64,000 nucleotides of DNA from Moorella mulderi DSM 14980 (GTDB lineage: Bacteria; Bacillota; DSM-521; Neomoorellales; Neomoorellaceae): the NCBI RefSeq assembly GCF_001594015.1, contig NZ_LTBC01000008.1, forward strand, positions 34,976 to 98,975, written 5' to 3'. This document shows, one piece after another, positions 42,217 through 50,874 of this stretch. Below the pieces are notes generated by a model. It ran no database searches, was not told the origin of the DNA, and was given only the letters and a program-made list of their open reading frames with translations. Positions within the stretch are counted from its first letter, which is position 1. Every line of letters begins with the position of its first letter. The position numbers and the translations under genes were made by a program.

Positions 42217-43299
42217 ATGCGCCGCCAGATTGCTTGGCTTACGATTTTCTTTTTTTTAATGGCCGTTTATATCCCGACCTCCAGGGCCGTGGATATTAAA
42301 GATACCTTGAGGCAGCGCCTCCAGGACAGCCAGAACCAGGAAAGTCGTATCCTACAGGATATCCTGCGCCTGGATGCCAGGTTACAAAAAACCACTGCCG
42401 AGAACCAGGAGTTAGTAAAACGCCTGGAAACTGTCCAGGAAGAATTGCGGGCTGCCCGTGCGGTACAGGCCAGGGCGGAAGCTGATCTGGCTGCCGGGCG
42501 CAAAGATTTTGGCCGCAGTTTACGCTTTTTCTACACCTATGGCTCTTCCCCTTTTATAACGGCCGCCTTGTTTAGTACCAACTGGTCCGATTTCTTTATA
42601 CGCTGGGAGCTACTAAAGCACCTGGCCGGTCATTTCTACGGTATCGTCCGTCATAACCTGGCCCTGGCCAGGCTGGCCCGCGAAAAAAGCAACCTGGTGG
42701 CTGCCAAAGAAAAGGAACTGGAGCAGGCCCGGGAAGCCTGCCTGGCGGCTCAGAAAATCCTGGCAGCGCTAAAGGAAGAACAGCAAAAGAAGCTTAATGC
42801 GTTGCGCCAGCAGAATACCACCTGGGCCCGGGACCTGCTGGCCCTGGAAAAGGCCTGGTCCGGCGCCCTGCCGGCTTTGCAGTATCTCTTGCAGCAGTTG
42901 CCAGCCCTGCCCTGGCAGAAGTTACGGCCGGATTCCATTCAGGTTGATTTAATCCGGGGAGAGGTAGTAGCTGCCTTCAGCCAGCAAAACCTCAATACAA
43001 CCCTGTTGAGTTCGCAAGCACAACTACGGGACATCCGCCTGGTCCTGCCAGGGGGAGTTATAAAAATCCTGGGACCTGACTTTGAGGTCCAGGGTACCCT
43101 CCAGGTTTATGGCCCCCACCAGCTCTTGTTTATTCCGCAAAATGTGGCCTTCGCCGGCCTGCCCCTTGACCCCTCCACCTGGACTGAACTCCTGCCGCGG
43201 GACAAGCTGGTCCTCAATTTACCGCCACCGGATTATGGTTTAAAGTTTAAAAATATATCCCTGGAACCGGGAGAGATGGTTCTGGTCCTGGAAAGATAG
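42217..43299 (+). CDS. Exported coiled-coil protein of unknown function
   Basis: The 360-residue protein has a signal sequence (AWLTIFFFLMAVYIPTSRAV). Long coiled coils cover about 25-105 (LQDILRLDARLQKTTAENQE) and 140-215, followed by a beta-rich C-terminal domain from about 245 (SIQVDLIRGEVVAAFSQQNL). The N-terminal layout recalls PcsB/CwlO-type cell-wall proteins, but no NlpC or M23 catalytic motif is present. A role at the cell envelope is inferred. A hairpin terminator follows. Confidence 0.75.
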   Translation: MRRQIAWLTIFFFLMAVYIPTSRAVDIKDTLRQRLQDSQNQESRILQDILRLDARLQKTTAENQELVKRLETVQEELRAARAVQARAEADLAAGRKDFGRSLRFFYTYGSSPFITAALFSTNWSDFFIRWELLKHLAGHFYGIVRHNLALARLAREKSNLVAAKEKELEQAREACLAAQKILAALKEEQQKKLNALRQQNTTWARDLLALEKAWSGALPALQYLLQQLPALPWQKLRPDSIQVDLIRGEVVAAFSQQNLNTTLLSSQAQLRDIRLVLPGGVIKILGPDFEVQGTLQVYGPHQLLFIPQNVAFAGLPLDPSTWTELLPRDKLVLNLPPPDYGLKFKNISLEPGEMVLVLER

Positions 43300-43310
43300 C
43301 AACCAGCACG

Positions 43311-43339
43311 AAACCCGGCTTAAGTGCTAAGCCGGGTTT
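43311..43339 (+). terminator. Hairpin after the coiled-coil gene
   Basis: AAACCCGGCTTA and TAAGCCGGGTTT form a perfect 12-bp stem with loop AGTGC. The T-tract is in the stem itself; the converging zinc-ribbon gene may share it. Confidence 0.7.
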
Positions 43340-43369
43340 CAGATAAAGCCCCTTAAGAGGCTTCCCAAG

Positions 43370-43687
43370 CTAACGGTAATTCCTGACCTTCATGCTGCTG
43401 TAGCAATCCCGGCAGTATACCGGCCGGTCGCCCCGGGGCTCAAAGGGCACTTCCGTCACGGAACCGCACTGGCTGCAGATGGCCTTATACATCTGCCGGG
43501 GACCGAAACGGAAATCGTTGCGCCTCTGGCCACCGCCCTGGCGAGCTTTCCGGGCGGCCCGGCAATCGGGACACCGGGACGGTTCGTTGGTAAAACCTTT
43601 TTCAGCGAAGAATTCCTGCTGGCCGGCCGTAAAGATAAACTCTCTGCCACATTCTTTGCACGTTAACGTTTTGTCCTGGTAAAACAT
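43370..43687 (-). CDS. Small zinc-ribbon protein
   Basis: From ATG 43687 (MFYQDKTLTCKECGREFIFT) the 105-residue protein has three CxxC knuckle groups, CKECGREF, CPDCRAAR and CSQCGSVTEV, the last closing at CRDC. This is a widespread family of small zinc-ribbon proteins, thought to bind nucleic acid; the function is unknown. The alternative start at 43702 lacks a ribosome site, whereas 43687 has GGGGAG. Confidence 0.85.
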   Translation of the reverse strand: MFYQDKTLTCKECGREFIFTAGQQEFFAEKGFTNEPSRCPDCRAARKARQGGGQRRNDFRFGPRQMYKAICSQCGSVTEVPFEPRGDRPVYCRDCYSSMKVRNYR

Positions 43688-43857
43688 CTTACTTCTCCCC
43701 ACAAGATAGTCTCCCTAAAGCCAACGGGGCATGTACCATACTTACCAGGGCTATCCCAGGGGAGATAGTTAGTAGTAGGCCAGGCCAACGTTCTTTAGAG
43801 GCTCTTTTAGTATAGCGCACCTCCTAAAATTTTGCAACTCCATTTAAACCTGTAATC

Positions 43858-44748
43858 TTAAAAATCAGGGATATAGGCCGTTGTAGCTGCCTCTAGCTCC
43901 TGATAATAGCCATTTTCGAGACCGAGGTTTTCAAAGTAATCGAGGACAGTTTCATACTCGGCAGCCGTAAGCTTGCGGTTAATCTCGGGGCAGCGCCCGG
44001 CCTGCCAGACGGGCACATACTGGGCCATCAGGCTGATATGCGTCTCCCGGGGTAAAGTGGCCTTTATCCAGTCCAGCACCCGGCAGGCAGCCCTGACCTG
44101 GCCGGGTAAAACCAGGTGGCGAATTAAAAGACCCCGCCGCGCCAGGCCGTCATCATCGAGGTCCAGAGTGCCTACCTGGCGCTGCATCTCCAGGATGGCT
44201 GCCGTAGCTACATTAAAATAGTCAGGCGCATGGCTGTAACGCCCGGCAGGTTCCGGATCTGGATATTTAAGATCCGGCAAATAAATGTCCACCAGGCCTT
44301 CCAGGGACCGTAAGGAGTCTATGCTTTCATAAGCATTGCAGTTATAGACTACCGGGATCTGTAGTCCCTGTTTCCTTGCCTCCCGGAGGGCGGGAACTAA
44401 AAAGGGGCTGTAGGGTGTCGGAGATACCAGGTTGATGTTATGGGCCCCTTGAGCCTGGAGATCAAGGAAAAGGGCCGCCAGGCTTTCCACCGCCATTTCC
44501 TGGCCCCTGCCCTGCCAGCTGATGCGGTAGTTCTGGCAGAAGATACAGCGCAGGTTGCAGTGGGAAAAGAAGACTGTACCGGATCCCCGGCTGCCGCTCA
44601 GGCAGGGCTCTTCCCAGTGATGCAGGATTGCTCTGGCTACCTTTGGCCGGGCTCCAGCCCGGCAAAAACCGCGTTCGCCGGCCAGGCGGTTAACCCCGCA
44701 GGCCCGGGGACAGAGATTGCAATGTTTTAACACGTCCACCTGCCGCAT
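43858..44748 (-). CDS. Radical SAM protein, PflX / pyruvate-formate-lyase activating-like
   Basis: The 296-residue protein has an N-terminal cysteine cluster (CNLCPRACGVNRLAGERGFC) and the radical SAM motif CNLRCIFCQNY. It ends with a barrel segment (LIRHLVLPGQV). This arrangement fits the PflX/AmmeMemoRadiSam-like group related to glycyl-radical-enzyme activases. No glycyl-radical enzyme is adjacent, so its target is unknown. Confidence 0.88.
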   Translation of the reverse strand: MRQVDVLKHCNLCPRACGVNRLAGERGFCRAGARPKVARAILHHWEEPCLSGSRGSGTVFFSHCNLRCIFCQNYRISWQGRGQEMAVESLAALFLDLQAQGAHNINLVSPTPYSPFLVPALREARKQGLQIPVVYNCNAYESIDSLRSLEGLVDIYLPDLKYPDPEPAGRYSHAPDYFNVATAAILEMQRQVGTLDLDDDGLARRGLLIRHLVLPGQVRAACRVLDWIKATLPRETHISLMAQYVPVWQAGRCPEINRKLTAAEYETVLDYFENLGLENGYYQELEAATTAYIPDF

Positions 44749-44930
44749 CTCTCCTCCGGTTGAGGCAAAATAAGAGCGGAGCAGGTTGCCAGTGGAACCT
44801 GTTGCCCATCGCGGAAGTATTGCTGCAGTTTATATTCGCTGCAGCACAGGGGAATCCTCTTTCCAGCTTCCCGGCTAGCCAGGGTATGCAATCAAACTAA
44901 AGGTTTGCTGCTTAAGCTGAAAAGGATAAA

Positions 44931-44970
44931 ATAAGGTCAGCCTTTCTACCCGGGCTGACCTTTTAATTTA
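44931..44970 (-). terminator. Terminator of the membrane-protein gene
   Basis: AAGGTCAGCC and GGCTGACCTT pair around a ten-base loop, with T-rich runs on both sides. It lies past the minus-strand stop at 45040. The 44749-44930 gap shows no gene. Confidence 0.7.
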
Positions 44971-45039
44971 CCAGTGCAGGATGGAAATTATGCCCTGCTT
45001 TTCTGGGGGGTCGGTTATGGTGAAAATACCAGGCTCTCC

Positions 45040-45534
45040 TTAAGTTTGAGTTTGGGCGAGTCCACGCAAGTTCTCCAGCCGGCCCGTCGCATAAAGATAA
45101 AACATGATCACCAGGTGGATGCCTAAAGAGAGAATGAAAGTTAAGGGCAGGTTCCAGTTGCGATAAAACAGCATGCCATTGGCCCGCAGGAGTAAATGGA
45201 GCAAGGTGGCACCCAGAGGAAAAGCAAGCAAGATAAGTACCACCGGCAGGATGCTCCTGTACTGGGCCAGGAGATGGCTGAAGACAATTATTAGGGGAAA
45301 CCAACTTGCCGCCAGGAAAAGGGGTATCCCGCTGATACTAACCAGGTCGACACGGCGGAAGGCCCAGAAACCAAAGTAGTTCTGCATCAGGTAAACTACC
45401 ACGAAAGCCAGGACTAATCCGCCCACCAGCCCGACGAGGGCCAGTTCCTTAACTCGCTCCCAGGGCACAACCAGGAACATGAGAATCAACCCGCCCAGGA
45501 AAACAATTGGTCCCGCCAGACCTTCTAAAACCAT
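45040..45534 (-). CDS. Five-segment integral membrane protein, unknown function
   Basis: The 164-residue protein has five hydrophobic segments, from VFLGGLILMFLVVPW to ILSLGIHLVIMFYLYATG. The region RRVDLVSISGIPLFLAASWF between segments 2 and 3 resembles the CBO0543-type membrane proteins of spore-forming Firmicutes. It is monocistronic with its own terminator. No activity can be assigned. Confidence 0.7.
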   Translation of the reverse strand: MVLEGLAGPIVFLGGLILMFLVVPWERVKELALVGLVGGLVLAFVVVYLMQNYFGFWAFRRVDLVSISGIPLFLAASWFPLIIVFSHLLAQYRSILPVVLILLAFPLGATLLHLLLRANGMLFYRNWNLPLTFILSLGIHLVIMFYLYATGRLENLRGLAQTQT

Positions 45535-45766
45535 TTACCATCACCTCAAGGATATTTTCCCCGGAAAATCTATTAATATACAAAGCTGTTTCAGCTGGCA
45601 GCGTAATCCTCATGGTAGTTTGCAGGTGAGTAAAACTATATATCCCTGGGCCTGGGTTTTAAAGCCTGCCAGACTGGATATAAAGTTCTGTTCACTACCT
45701 TAACCGATATGGCTGCTACCTTACACGCCTCCTGGAAGTGCTGTGAGAAATCCTTCAAATCAAAGC

Positions 45767-47707
45767 CTAAATAACCTTAAAATCTTTAAGCCTGCGCCAA
45801 AGGGTAACCCGACTTATACCCAGGCGCTCTGCTGCCAGCTTCTTTTTACCCCCGGATTCCTTCAATACCCTTAATATATATTCTCGCTCTTCAACCGAGG
45901 TACTATTTCCCTTGTTCTCTATTAAATCCTGAGATGTGGAAATGTCTACCTCTACGTCAAGTAGCTTTTCTGCCAGGTATAATATCTCATTTGGTTCTAA
46001 CTTTTCTTCGTTTAAAACCATAATAACAAATCTCTCTAAAAAATTTTCTAGTTCGCGTACGTTTCCCGGCCATGAATATTTCTTAAGTTTAGGCTCCACT
46101 ATTTTTAAGTAATTCAATATCGCTCTTTGAGACCTGGCAGGAAGTTCCATCTTGTTAAATAATTTTAACATAAAATGCTTTGATAATAAAACTATATCTT
46201 CAAGCCTTGCCCTCAAAGGAGGAATATGCAGATTGAGGACATTTATACGATAATAAAAGTCTTCCCGCATACGACCTTCTTTTATAGCCTGTTTTAAATT
46301 ACGATTGGTGGCGGCAATTACTCGCACGTCTACTGGTATTACCCTTGAGCCGCCCACCCGCATAACTTCTCTCTCTTGTAAAGCTCTAAGCAAACGCGTT
46401 TGTAAATTTAGGGATATCTCTCCAATTTCATCAAGAAATAAAGTGCCACCATGAGCAAGCTCAAATAACCCGGCCTTACCGCCTTTTTTAGCACCGGTAA
46501 AAGCACCTTCTTCATAACCAAAAAGCTCGCTTTCAAGTAAATTTTCAGGTAACGCAGCGCAATTAATAGGCACAAAAGGACCGTTTGAACGTTTACTTGC
46601 CAAATGTATACTCTGGGCAAAAAGCTCTTTACCCGTGCCTGACTCGCCGGTTATAAGTACGGTTCCCTCGCTGTTAGCAAATCGTTCCGCAAACTTTTTG
46701 GCCTGTTTTATGGAAGTACTTTCACCAATTATATCATCAAAACTTGCCCGGGCGACAAACCCTTTATTTCTATACTTTCTCCTAATTTCATACTCTGACT
46801 CCTGAAGGTGGGTTAAATTATTAAAAGTAACGACCATCCCTTCAACTTGGTTTTTTTCTATAATCGGAATATAATTGAAAACCAGTTCGTTATGGTTTAA
46901 ACGTTTAACACAATTTATCTCAGGTTTTTTGAGTTCTTTTGCTTCATGGTATTTTTCTCCCGGCAAGACATCAGTTACATTTCTTCCAACTGCTACCCCT
47001 CTTGCAATTCCTAATATCTTTTCCGCCGAAGTGTTAAAGAGATTTACCATATCTGAACGATCGACGGCTATCACACCGTCTTGAATATTATCTAAAATAA
47101 CTCTAAGCTGGTTATTCTTTAATTTATCATGCCAGCGGGAAACGGCCAGCTGGACTGCAATATCCAGGGCCTCACGGACAGTCTCCCGGGGATATCTAAA
47201 AACAAAAGGAAAGTTATACTTTTGAGCAAGCTTACATACTCGCCCCGCCCCTACTACAACCTGAAACCCGCGGCTCTGAAGGGTTTTGATGCACTCTTCA
47301 GCATCGCTACTATCGTTAAAAATGAATTCCTCTGCTTGCACTTTTACTATTTGTAAAAGTGCTTTGAGTTTGGAAATTGGTTCACGGAAACTCATGACAG
47401 CAACCGGCTCACCGTAAGCTTTAGCAGCCTGGTAAACTAGTTCTAACACCGTACTTGCACCAGCGTTGATGGCGACAATAGGAGTCTCTAAATTATTATT
47501 CAGAAGCCTGGCGTTACTATTTCCTGTTACAAAAACCTCCACTTCTTCCTCTCGTTCTAAACGGCGGGCAATGTTCAAAGCCTCCTCTAACTGAGAATCA
47601 ATTACATGTAATTCGACTATACTTTCATAAACACTTTTCATCCCCTTTATTATATCCGTCAACTTTCCATAACTAATAGCAACAACTCTTGGCTTCATAA
47701 CTTCCAC
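45767..47707 (-). CDS. Sigma-54-dependent activator with PrpR N-terminal domain
   Basis: The 646-residue protein has four parts: a PrpR_N ligand-sensing domain (about 1-185); a PAS domain (about 200-300, VILDNIQDGVIAVDRSDMVN); a sigma-54 AAA+ domain (about 325-560) with Walker A GESGTGKE, the GAFTGA loop and GTLFLDEIGE; and a Fis-type HTH (AAERLGISRVTLWRRL) at the end. PrpR homologues sense methylcitrate-like organic acids. It is the last gene in the direction of the cluster, separated from it by a strong hairpin. It very probably activates the two sigma-54 promoters at 58961 and 59322. Confidence 0.92.
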   Translation of the reverse strand: MEVMKPRVVAISYGKLTDIIKGMKSVYESIVELHVIDSQLEEALNIARRLEREEEVEVFVTGNSNARLLNNNLETPIVAINAGASTVLELVYQAAKAYGEPVAVMSFREPISKLKALLQIVKVQAEEFIFNDSSDAEECIKTLQSRGFQVVVGAGRVCKLAQKYNFPFVFRYPRETVREALDIAVQLAVSRWHDKLKNNQLRVILDNIQDGVIAVDRSDMVNLFNTSAEKILGIARGVAVGRNVTDVLPGEKYHEAKELKKPEINCVKRLNHNELVFNYIPIIEKNQVEGMVVTFNNLTHLQESEYEIRRKYRNKGFVARASFDDIIGESTSIKQAKKFAERFANSEGTVLITGESGTGKELFAQSIHLASKRSNGPFVPINCAALPENLLESELFGYEEGAFTGAKKGGKAGLFELAHGGTLFLDEIGEISLNLQTRLLRALQEREVMRVGGSRVIPVDVRVIAATNRNLKQAIKEGRMREDFYYRINVLNLHIPPLRARLEDIVLLSKHFMLKLFNKMELPARSQRAILNYLKIVEPKLKKYSWPGNVRELENFLERFVIMVLNEEKLEPNEILYLAEKLLDVEVDISTSQDLIENKGNSTSVEEREYILRVLKESGGKKKLAAERLGISRVTLWRRLKDFKVI

Positions 47708-47798
47708 CCTATCCTCATTTATTAAAGTAAGATAAGGTTAACCTATATATAATATTTTCCAACTAAACATGGAATTTCCTTCTTATTTGTGTACACAA

Positions 47799-47843
47799 AG
47801 TTTCGGCGAAATCCGCGCTTTGAATGCGGATTTCGCCGAAACT
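47799..47843 (-). terminator. Strong hairpin between the catabolic operon and its regulator
   Basis: An 18-bp perfect inverted repeat, AGTTTCGGCGAAATCCGC and its complement, surrounds a nine-base loop. The minus-strand tail TTTGTGTAC is only moderately T-rich. It should reduce read-through into the regulator gene, which needs its own promoter in 47708-47798. Confidence 0.75.
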
Positions 47844-47869
47844 CAAGTTTTCTCAAAATTCAGCCCTAC

Positions 47870-49033
47870 CTATTGCGACAATATATTTTTCTTTATATAA
47901 ACGCAGCCATCCATAATCATTCGCGCTGTACGTCCAACAGCAGCCCGTCGTATTACATACTTGCCGCCACTATCGTCCACCTGAGCCTCAACGTCTATTT
48001 TTCCCGCTGGATGGCCGAAAACCAGTTCTTTACGCTTCTTAGCTTCTTCTTTAAGGACTTCATAGACAACTGTTCCTGGAATTTTGGCTGCCACTCCAGT
48101 ACAGATTGTGCCGGTGATAGCATAGGCTTTGTGGGTTTTAAGCATGAAACAAAGCCTGGCAACAAAATCAATTTCATCTTCATCTATAAATTTTTTGTTA
48201 TAGGTTTCATAGCTGGCGCTAGGACTTACCATAACAATGAAGGGGATATAAGGGCTTTCCGTTGCTGCCTCCTGCCAATTATTCACCAAACCGATTTTCT
48301 CTGTGGCCTTCCCTCGTACTCTTTCAATGCGGTCAAGTAGTTCTTTATCTCCATCCATTTCCTGTGGTGTTTCCGTGCCTTTCATCCCTACATCCTGGGC
48401 TTTAAGAAAAACTACAGGGTTGGCGGCATCAACTATTGAAACTTCAATCTTGCCCAGGCCAGGTACGTCAAGCTTATCCTTTACATTGCCAGTTGGCAGA
48501 AGCTTGCCCGTAACTGAACCTTCTGAATCCGAAAAGTCCAGGTTAATTTTAGCTCCGCTGCCGGGAACGCCATCTATCGCATAGTTTCCATCTACCAAGG
48601 CTTTCCCGTCTTTAGTAGGAACTTCGGCAATAATTATTTTGCCGGTATTAGTTTGATGAATGCGGACGGTTGTAATAGGTTCAGTGGCCTGGACAAACCC
48701 TTTATCTATAGCAAAAGGTCCTACAGCAGAAGAGATATTGCCACAATTACCTTTAAAATCCACCTTGCTGGTATCGATACTTACTTGAGCAAAAGTGTAG
48801 TCAACATCTGCATCTCCTCGTGTTGGCGGTCCAATAATTGCCAGCTTACTTGTCAAAATATCAGCGCCACCAAGCCCATCAATTTGGCGAATATCTGGAC
48901 TTCCAAAAACCGCTCTAATAACCTTATCTCTTAAATCAGGGTTTTTGGGGAGCTCATTTTTCAAGAGGAAGATCCCTTTACTTGTGCCGCCCCGCATAAT
49001 TGTGCAATGAAGGGAAACCATTTCCGGATGCAT
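47870..49033 (-). CDS. PrpF-family isomerase, methylitaconate delta-isomerase-like
   Basis: The 387-residue protein shows the PrpF fold signatures: CTIMRGGTSKGIFLLKNELP near the N-terminus, FKGNCGNISSAVGPFAIDKG in the middle and ATESPYIPF later. Members move double bonds or switch cis/trans forms: PrpF acts on 2-methylaconitate and Mii converts 3-methylitaconate to dimethylmaleate. Length and neighbours (small LeuCD-type hydratase, ICL-family lyase) favour the Mii type. It is the last gene of the catabolic operon, 48 bp after the hydratase small subunit. Confidence 0.85.
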   Translation of the reverse strand: MHPEMVSLHCTIMRGGTSKGIFLLKNELPKNPDLRDKVIRAVFGSPDIRQIDGLGGADILTSKLAIIGPPTRGDADVDYTFAQVSIDTSKVDFKGNCGNISSAVGPFAIDKGFVQATEPITTVRIHQTNTGKIIIAEVPTKDGKALVDGNYAIDGVPGSGAKINLDFSDSEGSVTGKLLPTGNVKDKLDVPGLGKIEVSIVDAANPVVFLKAQDVGMKGTETPQEMDGDKELLDRIERVRGKATEKIGLVNNWQEAATESPYIPFIVMVSPSASYETYNKKFIDEDEIDFVARLCFMLKTHKAYAITGTICTGVAAKIPGTVVYEVLKEEAKKRKELVFGHPAGKIDVEAQVDDSGGKYVIRRAAVGRTARMIMDGCVYIKKNILSQ

Positions 49034-49081
49034 TTTATTATCCTCCTTTGTCTCATTCTAAAATTGCTGGAGATCATAAGT

Positions 49082-49579
49082 TTATTTTTTATGTTTTGCC
49101 CTAAGATAAGGAATAAGCCCTCCCGCTTCTACCAATTCTTTAACGTTGGCCGGTAACGGCGGCACAACATAACTCTCATTTTTACTTAAATTTTTTATTA
49201 TACCAGCTCCCAAATCTACTTCCAATTCGTCCCCTTGTTCAATCTTATTAATTTCCTCTAGTTCCAGGACTGGTAATCCCGTATTAATGGAATTTCGAAA
49301 AAAGATACGGGCAAAAGACTTAGCAATAACACCCCCCACACCCGCGTACTTTAAAGCAATTTGGGCCGTCTCCCTACTAGAACCCGAACCAAAGTTTTCC
49401 CCGGCAACAATAAAATCTCCTTTGCAAATACGATCGCTAAATCCAGGCATCACTCCCTCCATGGCATGGCGGCCTATCTCTTCGTAATTCATCTCCATAT
49501 ATTGAGCTGGAGATATGAGATCAGTATTTATGTTATCGCCAAACTTCCATGCTTTTCCCCGCAACAATCCATGCGGCAT
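49082..49579 (-). CDS. Aconitase-family hydratase small subunit (LeuD/DmdB-like)
   Basis: The 165-residue swivel domain contains GENFGSGSSRETAQIALKYA and SFARIFFRNSINTGLPVLEL, typical of LeuD, HacB and DmdB. It pairs with the large subunit encoded 3 bp upstream. No other leucine biosynthesis gene is near, so isopropylmalate is an unlikely substrate. In this setting dimethylmaleate hydratase, or a methylaconitate/citraconate hydratase, is more likely. Confidence 0.88.
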   Translation of the reverse strand: MPHGLLRGKAWKFGDNINTDLISPAQYMEMNYEEIGRHAMEGVMPGFSDRICKGDFIVAGENFGSGSSRETAQIALKYAGVGGVIAKSFARIFFRNSINTGLPVLELEEINKIEQGDELEVDLGAGIIKNLSKNESYVVPPLPANVKELVEAGGLIPYLRAKHKK

Positions 49580-49582
49580 CTG

Positions 49583-50848
49583 TCATCCCTCCAAATACGG
49601 TCTTGGGTCAGCAATGCGGCCTTCTAGTGCTGATGCTGCTACCGTTGCCGGCGAAGCCAAATATATTTCTGCCTGCGGGCTTCCCATACGCCCGACAAAA
49701 TTGCGGTTGGTAGAGGAAATGCAGCGCTCCCCACCGGCCAGAAGCCCGCTATGCGCGCCCACGCAGGCCCCGCATGTAGGAGCCAAAATAACTCCCCCGG
49801 CGTCAGCTATCGTCTCCAAGAAGCCGGCTTTCAGGGCACGCTGATAAACTTCCCTCGAGGCCGGGGAGACCAGAAGCCTGGTATCTTTTGCTACCTTCCT
49901 GCCGCGAAGAATCCTTGCAACCATCATTAAATCGTTAATCCGTCCGCCGGTACAAGAACCGACATATGCCTGATTAATCTTCTCACCTGCCACTTCATTC
50001 ACAGGACAAACCTTATCTACGGCCGGCGGGCAAGCCACCTGGGGCTCAAGCTGGCTAGCATCCAAGCTAATTTCACGTACGTAGACGGCATCAGGATCGC
50101 TAGAGAAATGCTTGCCTTTATCTAAACCTAACGCTTCCAAGAAAGCATCGGTAATAGCGTCGGCTTCTATGATGCCATTTTTAGCCCCCATCTCTACAGC
50201 CATATTGGCTATACACCAGCGTTCATCCATAGGAAGTTCTTTTATCGCCGGACCAACGAATTCTACAGCCCGGTATGTTGCTCCAGCATGGCCGATTATT
50301 CCACAAGTCTTTAAGATTATATCTTTGGCCATCACTCCTGGACCAAGCTTTCCTACCCAAAACACCTTGATGCTGGCCGGAACCTTAAGCCAGATCTCGC
50401 CAGTAACCAAAACTCCCAACATATCAGTCGAGCCTATGCCGGTGGCAAAAGCCCCTACTGCGCCACCCATACAGGTATGTGAATCCGTACCTACGGCAAT
50501 CATACCTGGTCTAATGTATCCTTTTTCTGCCAATATTTGGTGACAAGCCCCTTCGTATTCATGGTATCTACGGATACCGCAACTTCGGGCCCATTCTCGA
50601 GTAAATTTGACGATATCTGCCTGACGGATTGTGGCCGGGGGTGTATAATGGTCAGATATTACTACTACTTTTTCTGGATCCCATATCTTAGCACCTAACT
50701 CCTCCAACCTTTCCGCAATTTCAATCCGCGGGCCAAGGATATCATCCATCATGGCTACATCTACTTTTACACTTACTATTTCACCCGGTGTAACCTTTTC
50801 TTTTCCAGCTGCTGCAGCAAGAATTTTTTCTGTTAGCGTCATTCCCAC
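49583..50848 (-). CDS. Aconitase-family hydratase large subunit (LeuC/DmdA-like)
   Basis: The 421-residue protein carries the [4Fe-4S] cysteines (GSCTGGRI and APTCGACVGAHSG) and substrate residues VGTDSHTCMGGAVGAFATGI. It belongs to the short, two-subunit homoaconitase/isopropylmalate isomerase branch that also contains DmdA of nicotinate fermentation. The final active-site region GERCISSTNRNFVGRMG is normal. It is probably co-transcribed with the flavoprotein gene 26 bp upstream. Confidence 0.9.
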   Translation of the reverse strand: MGMTLTEKILAAAAGKEKVTPGEIVSVKVDVAMMDDILGPRIEIAERLEELGAKIWDPEKVVVISDHYTPPATIRQADIVKFTREWARSCGIRRYHEYEGACHQILAEKGYIRPGMIAVGTDSHTCMGGAVGAFATGIGSTDMLGVLVTGEIWLKVPASIKVFWVGKLGPGVMAKDIILKTCGIIGHAGATYRAVEFVGPAIKELPMDERWCIANMAVEMGAKNGIIEADAITDAFLEALGLDKGKHFSSDPDAVYVREISLDASQLEPQVACPPAVDKVCPVNEVAGEKINQAYVGSCTGGRINDLMMVARILRGRKVAKDTRLLVSPASREVYQRALKAGFLETIADAGGVILAPTCGACVGAHSGLLAGGERCISSTNRNFVGRMGSPQAEIYLASPATVAASALEGRIADPRPYLEG

Positions 50849-50874
50849 GCTACCACACCTCCCCGGATTAATCC

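Noticed and set aside
49082..50848. leuCD of leucine biosynthesis
   Set aside because: No leuA or leuB nearby, and the neighbours are PrpF, PrpD, an ICL-family lyase and TctABC; a catabolic hydratase fits better.
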